Shown: piece by piece, positions 1-8,115 of the stretch
Position numbering within the stretch: the stretch's first letter is position 1
Layout: the number at the start of each line of letters is the position of its first letter
Assembly (NCBI GenBank): GCA_002341185.1
Contig: DDNP01000011.1
Location: forward strand, 1 to 60,816
From: Candidatus Neomicrothrix sp. UBA2517
Lineage (GTDB): Bacteria; Actinomycetota; Acidimicrobiia; Acidimicrobiales; UBA8592
Length of the DNA stretch: 60,816 nucleotides
Reading direction: 5' to 3'
The notes under the pieces: model-generated
The model's input: only the letters and a program-made list of their open reading frames with translations
The model's database searches: none
What the model was told of the DNA's origin: nothing
Made by a program: the position numbers and the translations under genes

Positions 1-504
1 GTCATTGATGACCCCGATGAACTTGAAATACACCAAATGCAGATCGAAATGAAAGTAAAAGTACCAGAACTTGAAATCATTGATGCAAAAGCTGGATTTG
101 AAACGCACCCTCATACGTCATGTCCCCGCATCCTAGACCATTACAAAAACCTTATTGGCTTAAACATCGCTCGAGGATTTACCCACAAAGTACGTGAACT
201 ATTTGGCGGACCAAGAGGCTGCACACATATAACAGCGTTACTGCAAGCAATGGCTCCTGCCGTCGTGCAGGCAACTTGGTCAATGGCGGTACGCAAAAGA
301 CGAGATGATGGTATTGCCCCAGGCGCAGTCGATAAAAACCGTGAAAACATGCTCGCAGGGAATATCAATACCTGTCACGTATGGGCAGAAGACGGAGACC
401 ACCTTCAGGAAGTCCGAGAAGGTAAACCTCCTGAACCCCCGCTTCAAGTCACTGAACGTCTTATCCAACTAGGCCGCAAACCTGAAGAGTGGAGAGTGTT
501 TTAG
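1..504 (+). CDS. DUF2889 family protein (5' end outside window)
   Basis: The reading frame is open from the first base, so the gene starts upstream; an internal ATG at 37 would give 155 residues. The segment PRGCTHITALLQAMAP followed by a Trp-rich stretch is the recognisable core of the DUF2889 family, a family of unknown function. No signal peptide or membrane segment is visible in the part present. It ends by overlapping the 3' end of the convergent AhpD-like selenoprotein gene by a few bases. The family assignment is recalled from the core motif. No biochemical role can be inferred. Confidence 0.8.
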   Translation, partial: VIDDPDELEIHQMQIEMKVKVPELEIIDAKAGFETHPHTSCPRILDHYKNLIGLNIARGFTHKVRELFGGPRGCTHITALLQAMAPAVVQATWSMAVRKRRDDGIAPGAVDKNRENMLAGNINTCHVWAEDGDHLQEVREGKPPEPPLQVTERLIQLGRKPEEWRVF

Positions 505-992
505 CTAAACGACCATTTTCCATTTTCATCAAAATGGAGTTCGCTTAATTCACCATCACGGATTTCCCGATCGGTGCCCAACGCAACGGAAACTTTCTGA
601 TAATTCCACTTCATCACATCTAACGTCAACTCAATCAACTGATCGTCATTAAAGAACTCCCGAAGCTCTTTAAGTAATTCCTGCGTTATCGAGTTTGGTT
701 GTGTCATTAAGCCTGTGGCAAATGCTGTAGCTGCTGCATGGTGCGCCTCCATACCTTCCCCGTTACGTAACGCTTTTTGTGCAGTGCCCTCATCTAAACC
801 ATGTTCTCTAGCAACTGCTAGACGCAGAGAACGTCACGTATGGCAATCATGATGTTCAGCGCAACGCAAACGAACCATCTCAGTCGTAACCGGATCAACC
901 AAATCCAATTGGACTACTTCTTCTTGCCATCGCGACAACGCTTCACGAAACAACGCATTAAAAGATGAAGACTCTACTCGTTGCGTTCGCAT
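501..992 (-). CDS. AhpD/carboxymuconolactone-decarboxylase-like selenoprotein (CxxU), in-frame TGA at 834-836
   Basis: Reading through the TGA gives a continuous 163-residue protein. Upstream of the TGA the protein has RLRCAEHHDC-H-T and downstream RSLRLAVAREHGLDEG, the context that holds the redox CxxC of AhpD-like proteins. The TGA takes the place of the second Cys, so the motif is C50-H-T-U53. The ATG (990-992) overlaps the TGA stop of the upstream paralogue (992-994) as TGATG, so the two are probably translationally coupled. A hairpin with GTTCT/AGAAC and CTAGC/GCTAG arms and an AGTT loop follows the TGA. The family acts in thiol peroxidase or decarboxylase-type chemistry. A peroxidase or reductase role is inferred. 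A nonsense pseudogene is the alternative, made less likely by the hairpin and the exact Cys position. Confidence 0.82.
803..836 (-). promoter_or_regulatory. SECIS-like hairpin after the UGA of the AhpD-like gene
   Basis: Read on the minus strand: UGA (836-834), one base, outer arm GTTCT (832-828), a six-base left bulge (827-822), inner arm CTAGC (821-817), loop AGTT (816-813), then GCTAG (812-808) and AGAAC (807-803). All ten pairs are Watson-Crick. The apical loop begins 17 nt after the UGA, close to the spacing in E. coli fdhF, and contains GU. This is a fold by eye, not an energy calculation. Confidence 0.6.
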
Positions 993-1435
993 CACGTACC
1001 CGTGCTTCCGATGAGTTTGCTCCACACGAGCAATAATCGGATTCGTTGCTCCACAACCAACAACGCATTCACAAACGTCACAAACCCCTCTTCACCAAGA
1101 TGTTCACTAACAGCGACAGCCGAAGCATCAGGAATAGATGAAACGTCAATAATGAATTCTTCTGTGAAGCGCAAACAAGACTTTTCCCCATCTGTAAAAA
1201 TATTTGATGAAGCCCATTGCGCAATAGCGTCAGCCTTAGAGGGATTAAGGTACTGTCTCGCAGACTCTACTTCCTCATCACACCCTAAAATCATTGCAAT
1301 CCGTAACTTGCACAGACTCAATAACGATTTATCAACGACATCCCATGCGAGATCATGAATATTTGCTAATTCTTTCTTCACACCAGCGCGCTCACCTAAA
1401 ACCTCATCAAAGAATTGTGACGTTGAACCAGCCAT
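992..1435 (-). CDS. Carboxymuconolactone decarboxylase/AhpD-fold paralogue without CxxC
   Basis: About 147 residues from the ATG at 1435, chosen because it leaves about 88 bp for promoters in front of the divergent VOC gene; in-frame ATGs at 1471 and 1513 are alternatives. The helical pattern (SLCKLRIAMILGC, then EKSCLRFTEEF and a terminal Arg-rich helix) matches the CMD/AhpD fold. Only single Cys residues occur where AhpD has CxxC, so it looks catalytically reduced. Its stop codon overlaps the start of the selenocysteine-containing paralogue. I infer a heteromeric or helper role beside that protein. Confidence 0.7.
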   Translation of the reverse strand: MAGSTSQFFDEVLGERAGVKKELANIHDLAWDVVDKSLLSLCKLRIAMILGCDEEVESARQYLNPSKADAIAQWASSNIFTDGEKSCLRFTEEFIIDVSSIPDASAVAVSEHLGEEGFVTFVNALLVVEQRIRLLLVWSKLIGSTGT

Positions 1436-1523
1436 ACCTACACAATAGGCGCACACACCAAGAAACTTCATATCCCTTTTGGAAGTTCCACCAACCTGAT
1501 GCAACATACACATAGGAGGACGT

Positions 1524-2060
1524 ATGGAACCACTAATTAGATACCCAATCGTGCAGCACGCATGGTTTGTCAACGACATTGAAGAAGCGTGCAAAAAATG
1601 GAACAGAGTCACCGGAGCAGGACCATTCTTCGTAACGAAAGGGCACTGGGGCGACCGTCACTTATACCGAGGAGACAAAATGACAGTCCCATTGGATTAC
1701 GGATTCGGCTATCACGGTGATACCCATGTCCAGTTCATCCAACAAAACGATGAAGGCCCATCAATCTACCGAGACATGTTCCAAGCAGGAGAAGAAGGAT
1801 TCCATCACATCGGGATGCTCGTCCCCGACGACGACATTGAAAAAGAAGGTGAGAAATATGAGGCCGCAGGCTTCCCAGTAGCGTCATCACTATGGTCAGT
1901 CGCCAACGTCATCTACGTTGACACACGCGAAGCAATTGGATGCTTCCTCGAACTCCATGGAGACAACCCGGGTATCAGAGACGTCTTCGCAGGATGGAAA
2001 AAAGCAGCAGATGAGTGGGATGGGCACACAGATCTCATACGAGGCAACAGAGCACAATAA
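1524..2060 (+). CDS. VOC (glyoxalase/bleomycin-resistance fold) family protein
   Basis: A 178-residue protein preceded by AGGAGG about 6 nt before the ATG. It begins with a beta strand carrying a His (IVQHAWFVNDIEEACKKW) and has further likely metal-binding positions in THVQFIQQ, GFHHIGMLV and the C-terminal FLELHG, the two-module VOC pattern. VOC enzymes bind a divalent metal and act on diverse small substrates (isomerases, dioxygenases, epimerases). Substrate unknown. It is divergent from the AhpD-like pair, with which it may share regulation. Confidence 0.85.
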   Translation: MEPLIRYPIVQHAWFVNDIEEACKKWNRVTGAGPFFVTKGHWGDRHLYRGDKMTVPLDYGFGYHGDTHVQFIQQNDEGPSIYRDMFQAGEEGFHHIGMLVPDDDIEKEGEKYEAAGFPVASSLWSVANVIYVDTREAIGCFLELHGDNPGIRDVFAGWKKAADEWDGHTDLIRGNRAQ

Positions 2061-2202
2061 ACCCTTACTTTCACTTGAGTTATCGTTTATTGAGGGGATT
2101 ACTTACTCGCCGAAACAATCCCAAGTCGTAACCTCGGCATCGGAAACCCTAGAGGGAGCCCCAGAGCTATAGTCATCAACGGCGTATCTCCAAATATCCT
2201 CA

Positions 2203-2841
2203 TCAGAGACTCGGGCATTGTTTCCGGATGGGGGCATCTACCCTCGCATCAAAAATATCTTTCCTCCAAGCACCTCCTATGAAGTGGCCGTAGAGATCAT
2301 CTTCACTAAAACCAGCATTCAAAAGGGCTGTCACAGTGCATTCGGCCCAAGTTCGGACTTCCTCAGCTGTTTGATCTTCAGACAGAGCGCCAGTTTCTCG
2401 AAAATTTTCCACTATTCCATCTGCGATCTCAGAAACACTTCGAGAAACTTCTGGAGCGTCCGCAGCCACCGTCTCTCCTAAAATAATTTTCTGTAAATCA
2501 TCTTCACTCAATTTTGAAAAGCAGGCTAGAAGTGTAGCTTGGCCCTTATCATCAGGTTCTGGAACGTCATCAAACTGTTCTTCAGAATCTTCAAAGGTGG
2601 CAGAATTGTCTAACCTAGTTGCAATATCATCTCATGAAAGACCACTCGTCTCTTTCAAAACTGGCAGTACACAAGCACTGAACTCATCGACGTCTTCTGC
2701 GCCAACGCCTTCAAGGAGCTCAGCGTAGCGTTCCACAGCCCGGTCCTGAGCAGAGTCACTAGATTCTCCACTTGATCCCCCACACGCAGTTATTGCCAAA
2801 GTGAGTACAGCGAGTGAAATTATAGAAATTCTCTTCATCAT
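2203..2841 (-). pseudogene. Secreted lipoprotein interrupted by an in-frame TGA (2632-2634)
   Basis: The first 69 codons encode a lipoprotein signal (hydrophobic stretch, lipobox AITAC) and a Ser/Gly/Asp linker. After TGA the same frame stays open for about 142 more codons, rich in acidic residues. The body holds a degenerate repeat: a Cys, a few residues, then [LF]-S-x-D-D-[ILF] (LSEDDL, FSEDDL). The TGA falls at the x position of the first copy (LS-TGA-DDI), where other copies have Glu. There is no nearby redox Cys partner and no convincing hairpin, so selenocysteine is unlikely. Nonsense mutation, sequencing error or readthrough are all possible. The start codon directly abuts the stop of the membrane protein upstream, so the pair forms an operon. 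Function unknown. Confidence 0.6.
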
Positions 2842-3354
2842 TTATTCTCCTTCAGTAGTTTCTGTTTTATTAGTCATTTTTGGGGTTGAATGCTTGTTTC
2901 CGTGGTCTATTTCTGTTTCTTTTGCTTTTGTGAAAACGCCTCGTACGGAAAAGACAAATGCCAGTGCCGCGCCGATTAAACAGATCACAATTCCGTATTC
3001 GATGGTTGTTCCCCCGACACTTCCTATATTAATGGTTGCTCCCTCACCATTAGATATATTAACGGTTGCTCCCTCGGCACTTCCTATATTATTCATGTCA
3101 TAAATTGAAATGAGAAGACTTAGGCCTGAGAGGATAAAAGCTGCAAAGTACGCCTTTCGTTTTACTTTTTCGGCAACAAGTAAAAAGCCGATAACGATGA
3201 GAATGACTCCAAAGACAATAAGAAGTTGGCCATCTCCGTCCATACCATTCGCTTCTCCTAATCCGTCAACCTCTGCCGCCCACGGTAGAAAACATCCAGT
3301 ACACAAAATGACTGCTGAAATTATCAGCCATATTGGGTTCGTTACTTTCTTCAT
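2842..3354 (-). CDS. Four-helix membrane protein of unknown function
   Basis: A 170-residue protein with four predicted membrane segments: near residues 8-26, 45-60, 69-85 and 119-136. Between helices 3 and 4 lies an extracytoplasmic loop built from three 10-residue Gly/Asn/Ile repeats, encoded by 30-bp tandem repeats. A short charged tail (Lys, Thr, Glu) ends the protein. Its last codons carry the GGAG ribosome-binding site of the following lipoprotein gene, so the two are co-transcribed. I do not recognise the family. Confidence 0.7.
   Translation of the reverse strand: MKKVTNPIWLIISAVILCTGCFLPWAAEVDGLGEANGMDGDGQLLIVFGVILIVIGFLLVAEKVKRKAYFAAFILSGLSLLISIYDMNNIGSAEGATVNISNGEGATINIGSVGGTTIEYGIVICLIGAALAFVFSVRGVFTKAKETEIDHGNKHSTPKMTNKTETTEGE
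3004..3093. repeat. Three tandem 30-bp repeats inside the membrane protein gene
   Basis: Units begin at 3004, 3034 and 3064, each starting GGTTG(T/C)TCCC and ending in a TATATTA(A/T) run. They are in frame and encode three copies of a 10-residue Gly-x-x-Gly-(A/T)-T-(V/I)-(N/E)-(I/Y) unit. The units have diverged by several bases, so the array is old or under selection for the peptide pattern. Confidence 0.75.
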
Positions 3355-3564
3355 ACTAAAAGTGATCCTTTCTTTCCTGGGGTACCCAAATTACTTCCAT
3401 CCCCCCATATGTTGTTTTGGCTTCAGATCATAGGTGTGTCATAGAGAACCAATGACCAGCCCGCTTTCGCGACCATTACCGAGAAATATAAATCAAAAAT
3501 TGTATGTTGTCATACTAGTGTTGAAATTAGTTTGTATATCTGTCGTCTGGGGTACGGTGGACTG

Positions 3565-4302
3565 ATGGTTTGGTGGGAAGCAATATTACTTTTCTGTGGT
3601 GGTTGGGTTGCAGGAATAGTGAATGCAATGGCGGGTGGAGGGTCATCACTAACCGTGCCTTTATTAGTTTTTGCTGGTGTTCCTGGTAATTTCGCGAATG
3701 GATCTAACCGTTTGGGAATCTTTGTCTCAAACGGGACAACGATCCTCTCTTTTCATCGTCAAGGAGTAACCGCGTATAAAGAAGCAGTTCCTTTCCTCCT
3801 TCCAGTCGTTATCGGATCCTTAATCGGTTCTATAGCGATAAGTCAGATCACCGATCGTGCCTTCGAAACGATTTTCGGTATTTTGATGCTCCCAATTATT
3901 GCCCTTTCACTACGCGAACCTAAAACAGCTGAACCAACTAGCCAGTATCCCAAAGCCGTTATCTTTATCGTTTTTCTTTTCATCGGAATATATGCTGGTG
4001 CGATTCAAATGGGAGTCGGACTCGTATTACTTGCATTCCTAACGAGATCAGGTCTACCCCTTATGAAAGCAAATATTGTAAAGGTTCTCGTCACGCTCGC
4101 CGTCACAGTAACTGCATTGCCTGTGTTTATTATTCAAGGAAAGGTGAGATGGTGGCCGGCCATTATCCTAACGATCGGACTTTCACTCGGTGGTTGGGTC
4201 GGAGCTCGCATAGCCGTGAAAGGCGGGGAGCGGGTAATCCGAATTTTCATGATTATCGCCGCATTAGGGTTAACAGGAAAGTTACTCGGAGTGTACGGAT
4301 GA
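3565..4302 (+). CDS. TSUP (TauE/SafE) family membrane permease
   Basis: About 245 residues from the ATG at 3565 (GGTGGA upstream); a longer start at 3532 would add a polar, unlikely N-terminus. The first repeat has the family motif GIVNAMAGGGSSLTVPLL followed by ANGSNRLGIF, and the second a matching GAIQMGVGLVLLAFL stretch. About eight membrane helices are visible. Members export or import sulfite, sulfonates, sulfoacetate or other anions. Substrate cannot be told, and the neighbouring ribokinase gives no clear hint. Confidence 0.85.
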   Translation: MVWWEAILLFCGGWVAGIVNAMAGGGSSLTVPLLVFAGVPGNFANGSNRLGIFVSNGTTILSFHRQGVTAYKEAVPFLLPVVIGSLIGSIAISQITDRAFETIFGILMLPIIALSLREPKTAEPTSQYPKAVIFIVFLFIGIYAGAIQMGVGLVLLAFLTRSGLPLMKANIVKVLVTLAVTVTALPVFIIQGKVRWWPAIILTIGLSLGGWVGARIAVKGGERVIRIFMIIAALGLTGKLLGVYG

Positions 4303-4351
4303 TGCTGAAGCGATACTGGTCTACTGACGGTACATGTGAGAGAATCTCATC

Positions 4352-5260
4352 ATGTCTATAGATGTTGCAGTAGTTGGCTCATGCAATCTTGATTTTGTAG
4401 TCAATGTCGACGCTATTCCTCTCGTTGGGCAAACAATCTTGGGAGGAGACCTTGCACAGATTCCCGGGGGGAAAGGCGCCAACCAAGCAGTCGCAACATC
4501 ACGATTAGGGTATTCGTCAGCGCTTATCGGACGGATCGGGGATGATGATAATGGAAAATTCCTCAAACAATGCTTAGAAGATGATGGTGTTGACACATCA
4601 TTTTTGTTTGAGACAGAAGACGTGCCTTCAGGGATAGCCATGATTGCTGTTCAAGCAGATGGTGATAACTCCATCGTTGTCAGTCCAGGAGCAAACGCTC
4701 GACTCACACCTGACGATGTAGAAAACATTCCATTTCTCGAAACCGCAACAGTCGTTCTCACACAGTCTGAAATACCAATAGAGACGGTGATAGCAACGGG
4801 TAGAAACACATCAGGAATCTTTGTATGGAACCCTGCGCCTGCACCGGAAGAAATCGTCCCACTCGAACTCTTAGATGTCGTTGATGTCCTCGTTCCAAAT
4901 CAGACCGAATTGTCTCTCTTAGCTGCAACAGGTCCAATAGATTCCGTGGAGAAGGCAATATCAGCGGCCCAAACGCTTCCATGCGCTTCCGTTGTTGTAA
5001 CCCTTGGAGCTGATGGGGCAGTTGTCGTTGCCAACAATGACGTCATGCATATTCCAGCCCCCTTTGTTAGACCAGTTGACACGACGGGAGCTGGTGACGC
5101 ATTCTGTGCCGCACTTGCAGGTGGGATCTCGCAAGGAAATGATCTCATCGTTTCCGTTGAACAAGCCGTGCGTGTAGGTGCCGCGACGACGCTTTTCGCT
5201 GGAGCGCAGAGCTCCTTACCAACACTTGAACAGGTGACTGAGCGGTTAGAAGGCGGGTAG
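4352..5260 (+). CDS. rbsK: Ribokinase-like PfkB family sugar kinase
   Basis: A 302-residue protein with both PfkB signatures: PGGKGANQAVATSRLG near residues 38-53 and DTTGAGDAFCAALAGG near residue 240, containing the catalytic Asp. The length and the N-terminal GSCNLDFVV strand fit ribokinase, which phosphorylates ribose at O5. Another ribose-like sugar or nucleoside is possible. No sugar transporter is adjacent. The 3' end overlaps the convergent nickel transporter gene by 15 bp. Confidence 0.8.
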   Translation: MSIDVAVVGSCNLDFVVNVDAIPLVGQTILGGDLAQIPGGKGANQAVATSRLGYSSALIGRIGDDDNGKFLKQCLEDDGVDTSFLFETEDVPSGIAMIAVQADGDNSIVVSPGANARLTPDDVENIPFLETATVVLTQSEIPIETVIATGRNTSGIFVWNPAPAPEEIVPLELLDVVDVLVPNQTELSLLAATGPIDSVEKAISAAQTLPCASVVVTLGADGAVVVANNDVMHIPAPFVRPVDTTGAGDAFCAALAGGISQGNDLIVSVEQAVRVGAATTLFAGAQSSLPTLEQVTERLEGG

Positions 5261-6082
5261 TATCCCGTCCTTTTCAATGAGAACAAGAATTCCGACGATC
5301 ACGCTAACAATGCCGATGATTGCTGCCAAGACTCTGTAAAACACTGTATGTGTCCGAAGCCAGTTATTCGCACCGATAGATAACAGGGCAATCGCCGAGT
5401 TCGCAAGAATAAGACCAACGACCCAGAATAAAAGAATAAGTAATCCCCCTGCTTTTCCAGTTGCCTGCGTTGTTGCAACGAAGATAGCTATTTGCGTGGG
5501 AGTTTCAACACCTATGCCATGTAGGACTCCAACGCCTATGGCTGTAGGGCTACTTATGGATTCATTATCAAGAAGCAGTTCATGCTTGTGCTCATGACGG
5601 TGACTTGAATCAGTTGCTTTCACTCCATGTGAATGATCATGCAATTCAAAATCTCTTTCGTGCTCATGCCCATGTGAATGTTCAACACTAATACTGCGTC
5701 CACGTGATGTCTTCTGAATTTTCTTCAAACCTTTAAATAACCCATCACGGATCAACATCCATCTACTCTTCAATCTGAAATTGCTTCCTTGAAAGAAAAT
5801 GCCAGTGAGAACCCAAATCCCAAGAGCGATAAGTGAAAAACCAATGAAATACATGAGTGTTGTATCAACACTTTCGGGAACAGTGAAGTCAGCAAGAATG
5901 ATTGCTACACCTAAAACCATTACGACTGCTGCATGACCCAGCGCATAGAAACTCGATAGAAGGAACGCACGTTTCTTACTTTTTTCTACAGAAGAAATAT
6001 CTGTTAGGGCTGCAATATGATCCCAATCAAAACCATGACGTAGGCCATACCCAAAAGCTGAGAACAGCAGTGCGAAACTCAT
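5246..6082 (-). CDS. NiCoT/HupE-type nickel-cobalt permease with His-rich loop
   Basis: Start set at the ATG at 6082 because GGGAGG lies about 9 nt upstream; an in-frame GTG at 6103 lacks a site. The 278-residue product has the nickel-transporter signature H-x4-D-H (RHGFDWDHIAALTD) in an early helix and six to eight membrane segments. A cytoplasmic loop around residues 135-170 is densely His-rich (repeated HxH pairs mixed with Asp/Glu), typical of metal-storing loops. It is divergent from the nickel superoxide dismutase gene, so supplying Ni to SodN is the likely job. Cobalt is the alternative substrate. Confidence 0.85.
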   Translation of the reverse strand: MSFALLFSAFGYGLRHGFDWDHIAALTDISSVEKSKKRAFLLSSFYALGHAAVVMVLGVAIILADFTVPESVDTTLMYFIGFSLIALGIWVLTGIFFQGSNFRLKSRWMLIRDGLFKGLKKIQKTSRGRSISVEHSHGHEHERDFELHDHSHGVKATDSSHRHEHKHELLLDNESISSPTAIGVGVLHGIGVETPTQIAIFVATTQATGKAGGLLILLFWVVGLILANSAIALLSIGANNWLRTHTVFYRVLAAIIGIVSVIVGILVLIEKDGILPAF

Positions 6083-6160
6083 TAGAAGAACCTCCCAAGC
6101 CACAACTCAAGTGTCAAATCAGAAATTTTGATTAAAATTGAATTGAACCGGTCACATTTG

Positions 6161-6190
6161 TTGGACTCCACTCCCTGCTATTGATACATT
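6161..6190 (+). promoter_or_regulatory. Candidate sodN promoter
   Basis: TTGGAC (6161-6166), an 18-bp spacer and TACATT (6185-6190) resemble a housekeeping promoter about 35 bp before the sodN start. A clear ribosome-binding site (AGGAG) follows near 6211. No nickel-regulator box could be identified by eye. Confidence 0.4.
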
Positions 6191-6224
6191 AAGGACAACA
6201 CCAAACATCAGGAGATATCTTCAC

Positions 6225-6698
6225 ATGGAAGAAAACACCCTTTCAAAACTATTCGGACTTAACGAACTGCCCGTAGCTGAAGCTCACTGCGACGGACCGT
6301 GCGGAGTATACGACCCAGCATCAGCTCGAATCGCAGCTGAAGCTGTACGGTCAATGATCAAAAAAATACTTGACCTTACCCCACCAGAGCCAGGAGATAC
6401 CCAAGCCGTAGCTTCATATCTCAACACGGTAGGGCGATATGTCGCAATTAAAGAAGAACAAGCTGAACTCGCTAAGCATGAACTGCTAGTCCTGTGGACC
6501 GATTACTTCAAACCAGTACATCTCGAGGCATATCCTGATCTTCACGAAGTTTTCTGGAATGCATCGAAAGCCTGTTCAGAAGCAAAGCAACATGTTTCAG
6601 TGGAAGCAGCCGATGAACTCATGGCGGCATGCGAGAAAATCCATAACATGTTCTGGGAAAGCAAAAGCAGAGAAGTCACGTACTACGAAGCAAGTTGA
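6225..6698 (+). CDS. sodN: Nickel superoxide dismutase precursor
   Basis: A 157-residue protein with a 20-residue leader followed by HCDGPCGVYDP, the Ni-binding hook of Ni-SOD. After cleavage His1, Cys2 and Cys6 bind Ni. The usual HCDLPC has Gly in place of Leu at position 4. The rest is the expected four-helix bundle (AIKEEQAELAKHELL, LWTDYFKP). It dismutates superoxide to peroxide and oxygen in the cytoplasm. Its stop codon overlaps the TTG start of the maturation protease gene. The Ni permease lies divergently upstream, making a compact nickel/oxidative-stress module. Confidence 0.96.
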   Translation: MEENTLSKLFGLNELPVAEAHCDGPCGVYDPASARIAAEAVRSMIKKILDLTPPEPGDTQAVASYLNTVGRYVAIKEEQAELAKHELLVLWTDYFKPVHLEAYPDLHEVFWNASKACSEAKQHVSVEAADELMAACEKIHNMFWESKSREVTYYEAS

Positions 6699-7048
6699 TT
6701 CCAACGGTTCTCAAAGAACTTTTAGCTTTAGCCTCACGAAAACGTAAATTGTTTCGAGTCGCTGGCACCAGCATGGCGCCCATACTCGAACCCAAAGACA
6801 TCGTCTTTATTCAACCTTCAACTCGATGTGAAAAAGGTGACATTGTGGCGATCAGGCACCCACATAAAAAAACGATTCTCATCAAGTATGTGAAAGAAAT
6901 TGATGAAAACAATCTTGTAGAGCTATCGAGCCCTACAGGAACCGACAGCAAAGAGTTTGGTAAAGCAGCGTTGAAGCATCTCGTTGGTGTTGCAACATAT
7001 AACTACTCGCAAAAGAAATCTCTTTTGAATGGGGACACCTTTAGCTAG
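6695..7048 (+). CDS. sodX: Nickel-type superoxide dismutase maturation protease
   Basis: A 117-residue S26-type (signal-peptidase-like) protease. AGTSMAPILEPKD carries the nucleophile Ser, and the Lys in ILIKYVKEID is the likely general base. It has no membrane anchor, as expected for the cytosolic peptidase that removes the SodN leader and exposes His1. It starts at TTG (6695) overlapping the sodN stop as TTGA, indicating translational coupling. Its stop codon overlaps that of the convergent phosphoribosyltransferase gene. Confidence 0.92.
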   Translation: MIPTVLKELLALASRKRKLFRVAGTSMAPILEPKDIVFIQPSTRCEKGDIVAIRHPHKKTILIKYVKEIDENNLVELSSPTGTDSKEFGKAALKHLVGVATYNYSQKKSLLNGDTFS

Positions 7049-7578
7049 ACAAGATCGTCATAGTTAACCAACCGCATAACATTAAGTTCATCTAAAATTT
7101 CCGTACCTGCTTTATTAACTATGACAGATGAACCAACATATGTTGCTCCCATGTCATTGGTGAACTGCTTCGCAACACGAATCGTATTACCGGTCGTAGC
7201 CCAATCATCCACAACGAGGACCCGATCACTTTCATGGAGGTCAAATGACCGAGCAAGAAAGCTTATCCTTTCACCAGTCCACGTTTGTTCCGATGTAATA
7301 GTTGAGTCAGCACCGGGATGATTTCTGCCATCTTTACGAACAAGAACTAACCCCGCCTTCAGGTATGTCGCTACAAGAACTCCTAAGACAGGGCCTCGAG
7401 CTTCCGGAGCAATAATTTTCGTAATTCCCTCATCAAGAAAACGATTCGCCATTGCAGCGCCTAAATTCTGAAGAATATGAGGATCTCTAAGTAAACCAGC
7501 TACATCAGGATGATCGTTTACCAACGGAAAATTATTGGTAAGAAATGAACAGAATGCTACATGATCACCATTTTCCAT
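7045..7578 (-). CDS. Purine-type phosphoribosyltransferase (Apt-like)
   Basis: A 177-residue type I PRTase. The PRPP-binding loop is VLVVDDWATTGNTI near residue 120, and the flexible-loop region is LVLVRKDGR. The segment IAPEARGPVLGVLVATYL matches adenine or xanthine phosphoribosyltransferases. It should transfer phosphoribose from PRPP to a purine-like base in salvage. The base specificity is not determined by what I can see. A nucleoside deoxyribosyltransferase gene lies divergently upstream, which supports base salvage. Confidence 0.8.
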   Translation of the reverse strand: MENGDHVAFCSFLTNNFPLVNDHPDVAGLLRDPHILQNLGAAMANRFLDEGITKIIAPEARGPVLGVLVATYLKAGLVLVRKDGRNHPGADSTITSEQTWTGERISFLARSFDLHESDRVLVVDDWATTGNTIRVAKQFTNDMGATYVGSSVIVNKAGTEILDELNVMRLVNYDDLV

Positions 7579-7663
7579 ATGTTTATTCTACAAATCAACG
7601 CTTCCTCGGGACAGGTCAATAACTAAATCAATTCATTTCTTAATAAAAACCGAAAAGATGTGA

Positions 7664-8110
7664 ATGCACGAGATAATAAAAGATATGAATCCTAAAACCG
7701 TTTATGTCGCCGGACCTCTCTTCGATGAAGGAGAACGCTGGTGGATTGAACAAATTGAACAAACAATCACCGAACTGAGATTCAAAACATTTTTACCGCA
7801 TCGGGACAACCCTGTAAAGACACCTGAAACCGTGCAAACAATATTTGAAAACAATCGTGACGCAATCCGCACGTCAGACCTCATCGTCGCAAACCTCAAC
7901 GGAATCACCACCGATGATGGAACGGCATGGGAACTCGGGTACGCAGCAGCATTGCAAAAACCAGCGATAGGGATCTTTACTGATTGGAGAAAACGATTTG
8001 AAGGAGAAGAAGTCGTGAATCTTATGATTTCCCGATCCTTGAATACCATTGTTAAGTCTCTTGACGAACTTGTTTCTGCGCTTAACGATTACCGACTAGA
8101 GCAAAAGTAA
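7664..8110 (+). CDS. Nucleoside 2-deoxyribosyltransferase family protein
   Basis: A 148-residue protein; the ATG at 7685 (MNPKTVYVAGPLF) is an equally good start and fits the family N-terminus better. It has VYVAGPLFDEGERWW at the N-terminus and DDGTAWELGYAAAL with the catalytic Glu, the two signatures of the family that swaps nucleobases on deoxyribose or hydrolyses modified nucleotides. It sits next to the PRTase gene and about 5 bp before manA. Its exact substrate is unknown. Confidence 0.85.
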   Translation: MHEIIKDMNPKTVYVAGPLFDEGERWWIEQIEQTITELRFKTFLPHRDNPVKTPETVQTIFENNRDAIRTSDLIVANLNGITTDDGTAWELGYAAALQKPAIGIFTDWRKRFEGEEVVNLMISRSLNTIVKSLDELVSALNDYRLEQK

Positions 8111-8115
8111 AAATA

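Noticed and set aside
501..1025. Two separate small genes of 83 and 63 residues
   Set aside because: They lie in one frame on both sides of a single TGA at an AhpD redox Cys position and are better read as one selenoprotein.
2632..2634. Selenocysteine in the lipoprotein
   Set aside because: No Cys or Ser redox motif at the TGA and no convincing hairpin; the repeat pattern suggests another residue there.
3004..3093. CRISPR-like array
   Set aside because: Units are contiguous, diverged, in frame and without spacers.
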